Part shown: one piece after another, positions 1-6,809 of the stretch | Numbering within the stretch: position 1 is the first letter of the stretch | Layout of the letters: the number at the start of each line of letters is the position of its first letter | Origin: Pseudonocardia autotrophica | GTDB taxonomy: Bacteria; Actinomycetota; Actinomycetes; Mycobacteriales; Pseudonocardiaceae | Direction of reading: 5' to 3' | Length of the DNA stretch: 64,000 nt | Assembly (NCBI RefSeq): GCF_003945385.1 | Contig: NZ_AP018920.1 | Location: forward strand, 2,914,001 to 2,978,000 | Translations under genes and position numbers: made by a program | The notes under the pieces: model-generated | What the model saw: only the letters and a program-made list of their open reading frames with translations | What the model was told of the DNA's origin: nothing | Databases searched by the model: none

Positions 1-61
1 CACGCGAGGGCAGGACCCCAGCACCCACCCCGCCGGCGGTGGTGCAGCACCGCGACGGCGG

Positions 62-406
62 GTGGCCGCTGTGGTGGGCGGCCTGGTGCTGGTGGTGGCA
101 CTGGCCACCGTCGGGTTGTGGGTTGCGGGCACGGCCGCGACCGGGCCGTCTGCCGGGCAGCGTGAGGCGTACGTGGAGCAGGTGCAGGCTGGCTGGCTGG
201 CTGGGGGGGAACGGATGCGGGACCTGCCCGCCCCGCTGGTGGGTGGCCCGCTCGACGCCGGGTGGACCGAGGATGAGCTGGTGGAGGCAGGCGGGCTGGT
301 CTGTGACGGGGTGGGGCAGTGGGGGCTGGTGGCCCGCTACCCGGACCACGTGGGGGTGTTCTCGGCGCAGGTAGTGGTGGAGGCTGCGCAGCAGCACCTG
401 TGCTAG
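62..406 (+). CDS. Small membrane-anchored or secreted DUF732-like protein
   Basis: The GTG-started product has a hydrophobic segment at about residues 3-25, then a soluble domain with a conserved-looking pair of cysteines (LVCDG near residue 80 and the C-terminal LC). The spacing resembles the DUF732 fold of actinobacterial secreted proteins. The frame stays open upstream to the window edge and includes an RRR just before the hydrophobic segment, so the true start may lie off the window. It is convergent with the tail gene, overlapping it by 4 bases. Function unknown; it may be an accessory prophage gene. Confidence 0.55.
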   Translation: MAAVVGGLVLVVALATVGLWVAGTAATGPSAGQREAYVEQVQAGWLAGGERMRDLPAPLVGGPLDAGWTEDELVEAGGLVCDGVGQWGLVARYPDHVGVFSAQVVVEAAQQHLC

Positions 407-927
407 GTGGCAGTGACGGCTGTCGCTGTCAGTGACCAGGCGTTGATCAGGGTCGAGTACTCGAGCGCGACCATCGCGACCTGGCCGGATGGGACGTCGA
501 GGGTGCGGGTGGTGATGCCGGTGGTGGTGCGCACCGCGGACGCGAGGGTCACGGTGCGGGCGGCGCCGGAGGCGGCGACGTTGATCCGCAGGATCTGGCC
601 GTCCACGCCACCGGCGGGGGTGATCGTGGGGTTCCCGGTGGCGGTGATGTTGACGCGGTCGACGGGCAGCCCGGAGGTAGCGGTGACGGTGAGGGTGCCC
701 GCGGCGAACAGCTGGGTGTCGGTGTTGGCGTACAGGTGAGTGGCCAGGCCGTTGTTGCAGGCGTCGAACGACACCGGGTTCCCGTTGCGGTCGGCGGCCA
801 CCATCGTGCCCCAGGTGTCGCGATTGACCGAGACGTACGCCCACCAGGTCACCGTCAGGGCCGTTCCGCTGGGGAGGCCCGACGTGGCGGTGAGGCAGTC
901 GTTGGCGTTGTCGAACCGGACGGCCAC
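403..927 (-). CDS. Phage minor tail / tail-fibre-like protein
   Basis: The GTG start is preceded by GGGGGTGA. The first ~70 residues resemble the beginning of a LamG/concanavalin-like sandwich (AVRFDNAND, WWAYVS). Residues ~75-174 are a Ser/Thr/Val-rich beta repeat ending in a motif of the GQILRINV...VALEYS type that is common at the ends of tail-fibre proteins. The lectin-like part is much shorter than a complete LamG domain, so the protein looks like a chimera or remnant. Its position next to small late genes fits a virion adhesion role. The assignment rests on sequence character only. Confidence 0.5.
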   Translation of the reverse strand: MAVRFDNANDCLTATSGLPSGTALTVTWWAYVSVNRDTWGTMVAADRNGNPVSFDACNNGLATHLYANTDTQLFAAGTLTVTATSGLPVDRVNITATGNPTITPAGGVDGQILRINVAASGAARTVTLASAVRTTTGITTRTLDVPSGQVAMVALEYSTLINAWSLTATAVTAT

Positions 928-930
928 TGT

Positions 931-1167
931 TCACCCCCGGGCGTCGAGCTGCTGCCGGAACGCCTCAACCTGCGCGTCTATCCGCGCCTCATACCGGCGT
1001 GCGGCCCAGGCGTGGGTGTTGGCGAACTTGAGTGCGACGGGCCAGGTGAGGAGGAGCCCGTACGGGGAGGTGAAGCCGCAGTCGCAGTGGAGCCGCCAGT
1101 ACCAGCCTGGGCGGCGGAACAGGGAGTGGTTGAGGTGTTCGGCGTAGACGCGGGGCCGATGCTCCAC
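931..1167 (-). CDS. Hypothetical phage protein, 78 aa
   Basis: This GTG-started ORF lies immediately upstream of the tail gene (3-base gap). It is aromatic-rich, with a CDC motif near residue 29 and a helical, charged C-terminus. No family recognised. Its position suggests a late accessory or virion-associated protein. Confidence 0.5.
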   Translation of the reverse strand: MEHRPRVYAEHLNHSLFRRPGWYWRLHCDCGFTSPYGLLLTWPVALKFANTHAWAARRYEARIDAQVEAFRQQLDARG

Positions 1168-1364
1168 CTGTCAGCACCCCCGGATGTGTGGTGGCGGGGG
1201 ACGGGTGCCGGGGCGCCCACGCTTGGGGGCTGCACGCTCGCGCACCCGTCCCGCCGCCGGCCATGAAGAGTGTTCGCTGGCAGGGTGGCGTGGCTGGACT
1301 CCCCCGAGACAGCCGACGCGGTTTCTGTCAGCGTCCCGGGGTGGGCCGGGATACTTCACGACCG

Positions 1365-1401
1365 GGCGCCACGACCAGCTCGTAGAGACAGGTGTGGCGC
1401 C
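1365..1401. terminator. Candidate hairpin at the end of the leftward early operon
   Basis: Perfect 8-bp arms (GGCGCCAC / GTGGCGCC) enclose a 21-base loop, 28 bases past the stop of the HTH gene. There is no T tract, which is usual in high-GC actinobacteria. The rest of 1168-1428 shows no convincing gene. Confidence 0.35.
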
Positions 1402-1428
1402 TGCAGGAAAGTGTGACAGATGAGGTGA

Positions 1429-1641
1429 TCAATGCGCAACAAACTGCGTGTCGACCCGGTGGTGTTCCGCGAAGTGCTGCACTTCTTCGAGGTCGTAGCA
1501 GTGTCGGGAACCTCGGGCGCCGTGGGATGGGAAGTGGCCGCGGGCCGCCCACTTCCGGATCGTCGCCGGTGTCACTTGTAGCCCGTAGGTGGTGGCCAGG
1601 TGGAGTGCGGCGAGTTCGGCGGTGACGAGGGGGCGTCTCAT
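1429..1641 (-). CDS. Small helix-turn-helix protein (MerR/AlpA-like), 70 aa
   Basis: The ATG at 1641 overlaps the upstream stop as ATGA, which fixes this start rather than the longer Arg/Pro-rich extension. Residues ~3-45 form a winged-helix pattern (ELAALHLATTYG, TPATIRKWAARGHFP), followed by a Tyr-Asp-Leu-Glu segment typical of MerR-like excisionase or regulator domains. It is probably a DNA-binding accessory regulator of the phage. It ends the leftward operon. Confidence 0.7.
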   Translation of the reverse strand: MRRPLVTAELAALHLATTYGLQVTPATIRKWAARGHFPSHGARGSRHCYDLEEVQHFAEHHRVDTQFVAH

Positions 1642-2393
1642 GCGGCGGGGGCGACTTGGAGGGAGCGGCCGAGTTCGAGCCACCGTTCGCGTGGCCAGTG
1701 CGCTCCGCAGGATCGGCAGTTGACGGAGCTGTCTTTGATGGGGGCGTAGAGGCGGGCGGAGCAGACGAGCGGCACCCCGGCCTCGTCGGGTTCGGGGAGG
1801 AGTTCGGGGCATAACCCGATGAACTTCGGTCGGGGGTCGCCGGTAACCGGCCGGAGCGCGGCCTGCAGGGCTCGCAGCTTGAACGCCACCTCGACAACCA
1901 GATCAGGGTCGCGGGTGATCAGGTCGAGACGCTGGTCCAAGTGTCGGAGTAGGTCGTGCACATCAGCGCGGTGATGCGGTCCGGCCAGACCGAGTCGGTC
2001 GGCGGCATCCCAGGCCAAGATGTCGAGCTCGCCGCGGATCGACACTGGGGGGCGTTCGTCCTCACGGCACGCCCGCCCGGCACGGTCGACCCACACCTTC
2101 GCGGTCTGACTGGATCTCGGGTCGGTGAAGGCGATGACGTGATCGGAAGCGGGGCTACGGGACCCGAACCCGGGTGCTCCTCGGCCGGTGGCGCCCTTTT
2201 GCGGGGTGGGGTCAAGCATGCGGTAGCGGTCGCCGATGTCGCGCATCACTGCCCGCAACCGGTCCAAACAGTTGCTGCAGGTGGCGTATCCGCGGTCGGC
2301 GGGAACCCAGTCCTGGCCGTCGGCGGGCGGCCGGTGCAGGGCACACGCCCAGGTGGGGCGGTCTTCCGGCGTGTCGGGGTGGGTGGTGTTCAC
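1638..2393 (-). CDS. Phage protein with two Cys-pair (Zn-binding-like) motifs, 251 aa
   Basis: The GTG start has GGGAG six bases upstream. An N-terminal CxxC (CSNC near residue 40) with an earlier Cys-His, and a C-terminal CRSCGAHW plus an upstream CSARLY, look like treble-clef or Zn-ribbon ligands around a helical core (residues ~115-190). The C-terminal motif resembles the GHxW-type domains of actinophage proteins that precede a small HTH gene. It is translationally coupled to the HTH gene (ATGA). Exact function unknown; DNA binding is plausible. Confidence 0.65.
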   Translation of the reverse strand: MNTTHPDTPEDRPTWACALHRPPADGQDWVPADRGYATCSNCLDRLRAVMRDIGDRYRMLDPTPQKGATGRGAPGFGSRSPASDHVIAFTDPRSSQTAKVWVDRAGRACREDERPPVSIRGELDILAWDAADRLGLAGPHHRADVHDLLRHLDQRLDLITRDPDLVVEVAFKLRALQAALRPVTGDPRPKFIGLCPELLPEPDEAGVPLVCSARLYAPIKDSSVNCRSCGAHWPRERWLELGRSLQVAPAA

Positions 2394-2467
2394 GATTGAC
2401 TCCCGGGGCGCGTACGGTGCGGGGCCATCGCGGGCTGCTGATCCGTCACAAGACCGGCTTCGCGGAT

Positions 2468-2502
2468 GGGGCCCGCCAGATCTGCGACATCTGGCGGGCC
2501 CC
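2468..2502. terminator. Strong hairpin terminator
   Basis: A perfect 14-bp stem (GGGGCCCGCCAGAT and its complement) with a 7-base loop starts 8 bases after the stop of the gene ending at 2510. It separates the 2510-and-up operon from the 1638-2393 pair. No U tract follows. Confidence 0.75.
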
Positions 2503-2509
2503 GCTTCGT

Positions 2510-2746
2510 CTAGTCGCCCTCCCCGATCTCCGCGCCGTCGACGAGGCGCTGCGCCACCGCCAACAACCCGAGCTGCGTCACCCAGTCCGTTACCGCGGTC
2601 TGCCCGATCACCACACCATGCTCACCAGTGGACGCGTCCACGGTTTTCGCGATGACCAACGCGTCGGTGACATGATCGTGGTCGTCGAGGTCGAACGTGA
2701 CACCGAGCGCGTCGAGGATCGGGCCGGCCGGGCGGGGTTCAGGCAT
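2510..2746 (-). CDS. Hypothetical acidic phage protein, 78 aa
   Basis: The ATG at 2746 overlaps the preceding gene by 8 bases, which supports this start over the longer frame. The protein is acidic and helical with a LDDHDHVTDALVIAK segment. No known domain. It is the last gene of a coupled leftward cluster and is followed directly by a strong hairpin. Confidence 0.55.
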   Translation of the reverse strand: MPEPRPAGPILDALGVTFDLDDHDHVTDALVIAKTVDASTGEHGVVIGQTAVTDWVTQLGLLAVAQRLVDGAEIGEGD

Positions 2747-2969
2747 CGACAACCTTCCACTGCGGATACATGCGCAGACCGAGGTCCCGCCAACCATCAA
2801 GTCCTCCGATCACCACGTCATCGTCGATGATCTGGTCGACCTCAGCGCGGGTGACGCCGAGTGCCGCGAGAGCGTCGACAGCGTCGGGGTAGTCGAGAGC
2901 GGGCGCTCCGCCGTCGTCCCATGAGGCAGCCCGGAGGAGCTTCTCGATCGCAACACCTCGGTCGGTCAC
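2739..2969 (-). CDS. Hypothetical phage protein, 76 aa
   Basis: The GTG at 2969 overlaps the upstream stop as GTGA, so the Gly/Pro-rich upstream frame is not used. The product is a small helical, acidic protein (EKLLRAASWDDGG, EVDQIIDDDVVIGG). Family not recognised. It is translationally coupled on both sides. Confidence 0.6.
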   Translation of the reverse strand: MTDRGVAIEKLLRAASWDDGGAPALDYPDAVDALAALGVTRAEVDQIIDDDVVIGGLDGWRDLGLRMYPQWKVVDA

Positions 2970-3442
2970 GCGACCTCCCATGCCGGGTTGAAGTCCGGGT
3001 GCGAGCGGTACGGCAGGGCCAGCGCCCGGACAGTGCCGCACGGGAACCGCTCCTGCACCAGCGGATAGGTCCAGCCCTCGGCGCCCTGCTCGTCCCAGTC
3101 GTCCGGGTAGTCGAGTCGGACGTGGCAACGCCAGCACACCTCAACGTCGTGCAGCCCGAGTGTGGCGTCGGTGAACCGGACCGGTGGGTGCGCGGCGAGG
3201 ATGGCCCGCTTCGCCGCGACGTCGGCCAGGACGCGGGATGGGTGACCGGCGCCGGCCATGAACGGAAGCTCCTCGGGGACCATCCCCCACGGGTAGGTCG
3301 GGAACGCGTCCCCGGCCGCGATGCCGGAGCCGTCGCTGTACGGCTCGCCCTTGCGCTCGGCGCCGACGGCCTGCTCCACCGTGCGAGCAAGCTGTTCGTC
3401 CTCGTCGATGCGTGCGGTCAGGAACTCCACCAAGTCAGTCAC
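2966..3442 (-). CDS. DUF6221-like protein
   Basis: The GTG at 3442 forms a GTGA overlap with the upstream gene. The N-terminus (DLVEFLTARIDEDEQLAR), the middle PSRVLADVAAKRAIL and the C-terminal CGTVRALALPYRSHPDF match the hallmarks of DUF6221, a family common in actinobacterial genomes and their phages. Cysteines at about 109 and 112 (CWRCH) may bind metal. Function of the family is unknown. Confidence 0.75.
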   Translation of the reverse strand: MTDLVEFLTARIDEDEQLARTVEQAVGAERKGEPYSDGSGIAAGDAFPTYPWGMVPEELPFMAGAGHPSRVLADVAAKRAILAAHPPVRFTDATLGLHDVEVCWRCHVRLDYPDDWDEQGAEGWTYPLVQERFPCGTVRALALPYRSHPDFNPAWEVA

Positions 3443-3582
3443 TGGGCCACCTTCGCATCCCACCAGCAGCGGGCCAGCTCATGCATCGCGGCGACGATCG
3501 GCATGTGTACGGGATCCTCCACCTCGACACGCCACCCGCAGGTGGGGCACCGCCATACGATCACACACCGGGAAGTGTTCAC
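3439..3582 (-). CDS. Tiny Zn-ribbon-like protein, 47 aa
   Basis: This is the short frame from GTG 3582 with a CPTC pair followed by WRVEVEDP. The start is immediately preceded by ACTTTGCGT, similar to the leaderless promoter boxes at 17949, 26346 and 27364, so the mRNA may begin here. Upstream in-frame sequence overlaps the neighbouring gene and looks non-coding. Role unknown. Confidence 0.5.
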   Translation of the reverse strand: MNTSRCVIVWRCPTCGWRVEVEDPVHMPIVAAMHELARCWWDAKVAQ

Positions 3583-3613
3583 ACGCAAAGTGTCGCAGGT
3601 AGACCGGTAGGCG

Positions 3614-3790
3614 TTACCGGTCAAGACCCAACATCCCCAACACCTCACCAATCTCCGCCTCGCCGAACCCGAGCACGTCACAGCGGCGCCGCGCGAATCG
3701 GGTCGCACGCTGCACCGTGTCTGTGGGGAGCTCGGCAGATGTGTTCCCGAGGCGGGCATCGACAGCCTGGTGGCCATTCACCGGGTCCAT
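3614..3790 (-). CDS. Hypothetical phage protein, 58 aa
   Basis: The ATG at 3790 shares a base with the upstream stop (TGATG). The small helical protein has an RATRFARRRCDVLGF segment and a C-terminal EAEIGEVLGMLGL helix. No family recognised. Confidence 0.5.
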   Translation of the reverse strand: MDPVNGHQAVDARLGNTSAELPTDTVQRATRFARRRCDVLGFGEAEIGEVLGMLGLDR

Positions 3791-3906
3791 CAGCGGGTCT
3801 CCTTCGATGCGTGCTGCTGCCGCCACCACAGGGCGTGGGATTCGCCGCAGAAGTCCGTGCTGGGGGAGCGGTCGGTGAGTTCGGTTCCGCACCAGGCGCA
3901 CGTCAC
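3790..3906 (-). CDS. Minimal Zn-finger-like protein, 38 aa
   Basis: The GTG at 3906 overlaps the upstream nuclease remnant as GTGA. CAWCG at residues 3-7 and FCGESHALWW at about 23-32 give four Cys/His ligands for one zinc. Proteins of this CxxC...CxxxH type recur beside phage replication genes; DNA or protein binding is inferred. Confidence 0.55.
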   Translation of the reverse strand: MTCAWCGTELTDRSPSTDFCGESHALWWRQQHASKETR

Positions 3907-4101
3907 GACGCCACCTCGACGGTGGTGTCGGCGAGCAGGATCAGGGCGGCGACGAACTCCATCCGCACCGGCGCCTGCATGCTCGACGCACCGCCCGTGA
4001 GCCGGGCGAACTGGGCGACACTCATCCAGCACCACCACCGTGACGGATCAGCCTTCCCGCGTCGCTTGTGGACCAGCAGGCGGGGCGGGTCAGGGGGGCC
4101 C
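3903..4101 (-). pseudogene. 3' part of a PD-(D/E)XK (Hjc-like) nuclease gene, separated by the IS3 element
   Basis: Reading leftward from the insertion, this fragment carries LLVHKRRGKADPSRWWCW and a hydrophobic C-terminus. It is the natural continuation of the N-terminal fragment at 5483-5759. Joining the two after deleting 4102-5482 and one GGCCC copy gives one uninterrupted 156-codon frame. An internal ATG at 4025 might still give a 40-aa peptide, but the nuclease is broken. Confidence 0.85.
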
Positions 4102-4164
4102 TGACCCCGTTCCGTGGACACGCTGATCCCCGCACGGTCGGGGGAAGCGAGATGATGTCTGACC

Positions 4165-4539
4165 ATGGCCCGCAAGAACTACTCCGACGAGTTCCGTCGG
4201 CAGGCCGTCGAGCTGTACGAGTCCACGCCCGGGGCGACGGTGAAGGGCATCGCCGCCGACCTGGGCGTCGAGCGGGCCACGCTGGCGTTGTGGCTGGACA
4301 ACCTCGGGACCGGGACCCGCACCGCCCCCGACGGCACCCGCACCCGCAGCGCACGTTCGGTGCGTGCGCCACGCCAGAACGCCGGTGTCGTGCCCGTCGC
4401 GGATGAGACGCCCGAGCAGCGTCTGGCCCGCCTCGAAGCCGAGAACAAGGCACTGCGGGCGGAGAAGACCAAACTCGAGACCGAGCGGGAGATCCTTCGC
4501 CAGGCGGCCAAGTATTTCGCCGGGGCGACGAACTGGTGA
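4165..4539 (+). CDS. IS3-family transposase OrfA
   Basis: This 124-aa product binds the element ends. The N-terminal helix-turn-helix (YSDEFRRQAVELYE, then GIAADLGVERATLALWL) is typical of OrfA. The C-terminal leucine-zipper-like coil (LARLEAENKALRAEKTKLE) mediates multimerisation in the family. The stop overlaps OrfB by four bases (GTGA). OrfB lies in the -1 frame, so a fused OrfAB by frameshifting is possible as in other IS3 members. Confidence 0.93.
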   Translation: MARKNYSDEFRRQAVELYESTPGATVKGIAADLGVERATLALWLDNLGTGTRTAPDGTRTRSARSVRAPRQNAGVVPVADETPEQRLARLEAENKALRAEKTKLETEREILRQAAKYFAGATNW

Positions 4540-5453
4540 CCCGCTTCCAGTTCGTCGCCGACCACTCCGACACGACCTCCAGCCCCCGCCGGGGCTGGAC
4601 GGTGAAGCGGCTGTGCGCACTACTCGACGTGCGACGTTCCTCGTTCTACGCCTGGCTCGCCGCCGCGCCCGCCCGCGCGAAGCGCACTGCCGCGGACACC
4701 GCCTTGGCCGAGCGGATCCGCGCCGTGCACGACGGAGACCGCACCTGCGGGCGGCCGCGGATCACCGCCGAAATCAACGACGGCGTCGAGCCGGCGCAGC
4801 GGGTGAACCACAAGCGGATCGGCCGGGTCATGCGCGAGCACGGCATCGCGGGTTACCGCCGCCGTCGCCGGGTGCGCACCACCATCCCCGAGCCCGCCCA
4901 GAGCCCGGTGCCCGACCTGCTCGGGCGCGACTTCACCGCGCCCGCCCCGAACATCGTCTATGTCGGCGACATCACCTACCTACCCCTGGCCGATGGCGGG
5001 AACCTCTACCTGGCCACCGTGATCGACTGCCACTCCCGGCGCCTGACCGGGTGGGCGCTCGCCGACCACATGCGCACCGACCTCGTCGCAGACGCCCTCC
5101 GAGCGGCGGCCGCGGACCGCGGCTCCCTCGCCGGGTCGATCTTCCACTCCGACCACGGCTCGGTCTACACCAGCCGCGCCTACGCCAACCTCTGCGACCG
5201 ACTCGACGTCCAGCAGTCGATGGGTGCGGTCGGGTCCAGCGCCGACAACGCCCTCGCCGAGTCGTTCAACGCCACCCTGAAGCGGGAAGTGTTGCAGGAC
5301 AACGCGTTCTGGCCCGATCAGGCCACCTGCCGTCGGCAACTGTTCCGATGGTTGACCCGCTACAACACCCGACGCCGCCACTCCTACTGCCGCTACCAGA
5401 CCCCGAACACCTACGAGGCAGACTTCGCAGCTACCGTTCCGGACGCCGCGTAA
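4536..5453 (+). CDS. IS3-family transposase OrfB (DDE catalytic subunit)
   Basis: This 305-aa RNase-H-fold integrase core carries D145 (VGDITYL), D206 (FHSDHGS) and E242 (NALAESF). D206 and E242 are separated by exactly 35 residues, the classic D(35)E. HTH_21-like residues (~60-105) precede the core. The length is normal and no internal stop is seen, so the element is probably active. The start is GTG, overlapping the OrfA stop. Confidence 0.94.
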   Translation: MTRFQFVADHSDTTSSPRRGWTVKRLCALLDVRRSSFYAWLAAAPARAKRTAADTALAERIRAVHDGDRTCGRPRITAEINDGVEPAQRVNHKRIGRVMREHGIAGYRRRRRVRTTIPEPAQSPVPDLLGRDFTAPAPNIVYVGDITYLPLADGGNLYLATVIDCHSRRLTGWALADHMRTDLVADALRAAAADRGSLAGSIFHSDHGSVYTSRAYANLCDRLDVQQSMGAVGSSADNALAESFNATLKREVLQDNAFWPDQATCRRQLFRWLTRYNTRRRHSYCRYQTPNTYEADFAATVPDAA

Positions 5454-5482
5454 TCCACCCCGTGTCCACTATCCGGGGTCAA

Positions 5483-5759
5483 GGCCCGGGAGCCCGTTGA
5501 GGTGCTGCATGGCGTCGAGCTCGTCGAGCCACTTCCCGAGCTGTTCGGTGGCGCAGTCCTTCACCGACACGATGAACGGGACCCCCGCAATGTCGCCGGG
5601 GTCGGCTTTCAACCTGCCGCCGGTCGCGGCGGCGAACCCGGTGACGACCGCCCGTTCAGCGTTCGGGTAGCCGACCGCCCGCAGGTACTTGGCGACGTCC
5701 CGTTCAGCGGTGTGGCCTTTGCGGCGGTTCGCCGTCCCGCGCTGCGCTGCTGTGGTCAT
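5483..5759 (-). pseudogene. 5' part of a PD-(D/E)XK (Hjc-like) nuclease gene, cut by the IS3 element
   Basis: The fragment begins MTTAAQRGTANRRKGHTAE and carries the nuclease pattern: Glu in HTAERDVAKYL, Asp in DPGDIAG and a Lys in IVSVKD. This resembles archaeal-type Holliday junction resolvase / VRR-like phage nucleases. It is cut after LNGLPG by the insertion; the remaining third lies at 3903-4101. Its start sits next to the following CDS, whose stop overlaps it by four bases. Loss of this enzyme should affect recombination or packaging of the phage. Confidence 0.85.
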
Positions 5760-6220
5760 GATGCCTCCTGCAGCCGGGTCGGGCAGTCCCAGTCATGCCC
5801 GGCACCCTCGATCTCGAACGCCTCGGTCTCACAGCAGATGACCGACTTCCCGACCACGGTCGCTTCGACCCCGGTCGGCTGTACGAACACGGCGACCTTC
5901 GGGGCTCGCCTCTTGCGGCCGGCAGAGCAGAAGCTGCACAGGCAGCGCGGGATCTTGACACCGGCGGCGGCGTGCTCGGCGGCGCGGCGTTGGTGTTTCA
6001 CGACGGCACGTTCCTGGTTTTCGGCCCGCCGGTCGGCTTTGCAGGTGTTGCAGCGGCACCCTTCTCGGTACAGCCAGCGGTCGTGGACGGCGCCGGGGGT
6101 GTCGATGTGGTTGGTGGTGCGGCCGGCGGTGTTGGCTTTGCTGCAGGGGGAGCAGCGGCAGCCGTGGTCGTAGCGGTCGAGGGTGCCGTGCGGTGGTATG
6201 TGGGTCGGCTGGTCGGTCAC
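5756..6220 (-). CDS. Cys-rich phage protein with repeated GCRC..C motifs, 154 aa
   Basis: The GTG at 6220 has a strong AGGAAGGGG upstream. The protein carries a run of Cys pairs: GCRCSPC, GCRCNTC, CLCSFC, then CC and a late C. The repeated H-G-T-L-x-R-Y-x-H-G-C-R-C-x-x-C unit is common in actinophage proteins and probably binds zinc. A longer in-frame start at ATG 6343 (ATGA overlap with the upstream gene) would add 41 low-complexity residues. Function unknown. Confidence 0.6.
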   Translation of the reverse strand: MTDQPTHIPPHGTLDRYDHGCRCSPCSKANTAGRTTNHIDTPGAVHDRWLYREGCRCNTCKADRRAENQERAVVKHQRRAAEHAAAGVKIPRCLCSFCSAGRKRRAPKVAVFVQPTGVEATVVGKSVICCETEAFEIEGAGHDWDCPTRLQEAS

Positions 6221-6300
6221 AGATGCCCCTTCCTGGGTTGTGGTGCGGCCACTGACGGCCTCGCAGCCGTTTCTGGTGTGACGGGCTGGGGGTGCGACAT
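6217..6300 (-). CDS. Possible 27-aa leader peptide
   Basis: This short frame starts at ATG 6300 with GCAGGAG about six bases upstream. It ends in a GTGA overlap with the Cys-rich gene, so it could be a coupling peptide. The sequence is Pro/Ala-rich. It competes with the alternative long start of the next gene, so support is only moderate. Confidence 0.3.
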   Translation of the reverse strand: MSHPQPVTPETAARPSVAAPQPRKGHL

Positions 6301-6339
6301 TTTGCGCTCCTGCGGCCGTCTGTGGGGTTTGGTGCGCAG

Positions 6340-6519
6340 TCATGCGGCCCACCCCGTCGACGCGCGTTGCCCGTCCGGGCGCCACGCCCGCACCACCGAG
6401 CGGGCTTCGAGATGCCGGCAGGTGCAGTCGGGCGGCATCCACCAGCACCGCTGGCACGGCAGGACGTCGACGAGGGGGACGAGGACCCCGGACTCGTGGC
6501 ACAAGACGTGGATGTTCAC
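6340..6519 (-). CDS. Small Cys/Trp-rich phage protein, 59 aa
   Basis: The GTG at 6519 overlaps the upstream stop as GTGA. CQRCWW and CTCRHL provide four cysteines and histidines in a Zn-ribbon-like arrangement. No family recognised. Confidence 0.5.
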   Translation of the reverse strand: MNIHVLCHESGVLVPLVDVLPCQRCWWMPPDCTCRHLEARSVVRAWRPDGQRASTGWAA

Positions 6520-6809
6520 TTCGCCTCCCGGATACGGGCCAGGTAGCGGTCCGCTGCCCGGCCGAGGAACTGGATCGCAAGGTTCTGGGTGTCCAGCCAC
6601 GTCGGGCATGGCCACACGTCGTCGCATCCGCCGCACCCCCCCCACTTCCCGGCCCTGTCCGGGGTGTCCGAGGTGCCGTAATGGGTGGCGTCGATGAACT
6701 CGATGACCGCCGCGGTGTCGTCCTCCTCGCTGGTGGGTTCGATCCACGACCAGCGCGTGTCGGTGGTTCGCAGTGCGGCGGCTGCCCCACTGATCGATGG
6801 GCGTCTCAT
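6516..6809 (-). CDS. Hypothetical phage protein with GCGGC motif, 97 aa
   Basis: The ATG at 6809 overlaps the helicase stop as ATGA. A GGCGGCDDVWPC segment at about residues 61-72 is a possible metal site, followed by a helical tail (LAIQFLGRAADRYLARIR). It is coupled directly to the helicase gene, so a replication-accessory role is possible. Identity unknown. Confidence 0.55.
   Translation of the reverse strand: MRRPSISGAAAALRTTDTRWSWIEPTSEEDDTAAVIEFIDATHYGTSDTPDRAGKWGGCGGCDDVWPCPTWLDTQNLAIQFLGRAADRYLARIREAK

Larger units (their letters stand above)
4102..5482 (+). mobile_element. IS3-family insertion sequence with GGCCC target duplication
   Basis: The two overlapping transposase frames are bounded by imperfect inverted repeats: TGACCCCG, four mismatched bases, then GTGGACACG at the left, and the complement of the same pattern at the right (17 of 21 positions match). 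The direct repeat GGCCC lies at 4097-4101 and 5483-5487. The exact edge is ambiguous by one base (4- or 5-bp duplication). It is inserted within a phage nuclease gene, opposite to that gene's direction. Confidence 0.9.

Noticed and set aside
1436..1450. Additional promoter box (TTTGTTGCGCATT on the minus strand)
   Set aside because: It lies in the last codons of the HTH gene, lacks the TCTA part and has no gene start at the expected distance.
6340..6747. 135-aa form of the Cys/Trp-rich gene
   Set aside because: The extra N-terminus is His/Gly/Arg-rich shadow sequence overlapping the neighbouring gene; the GTGA overlap at 6519 marks the more likely start.
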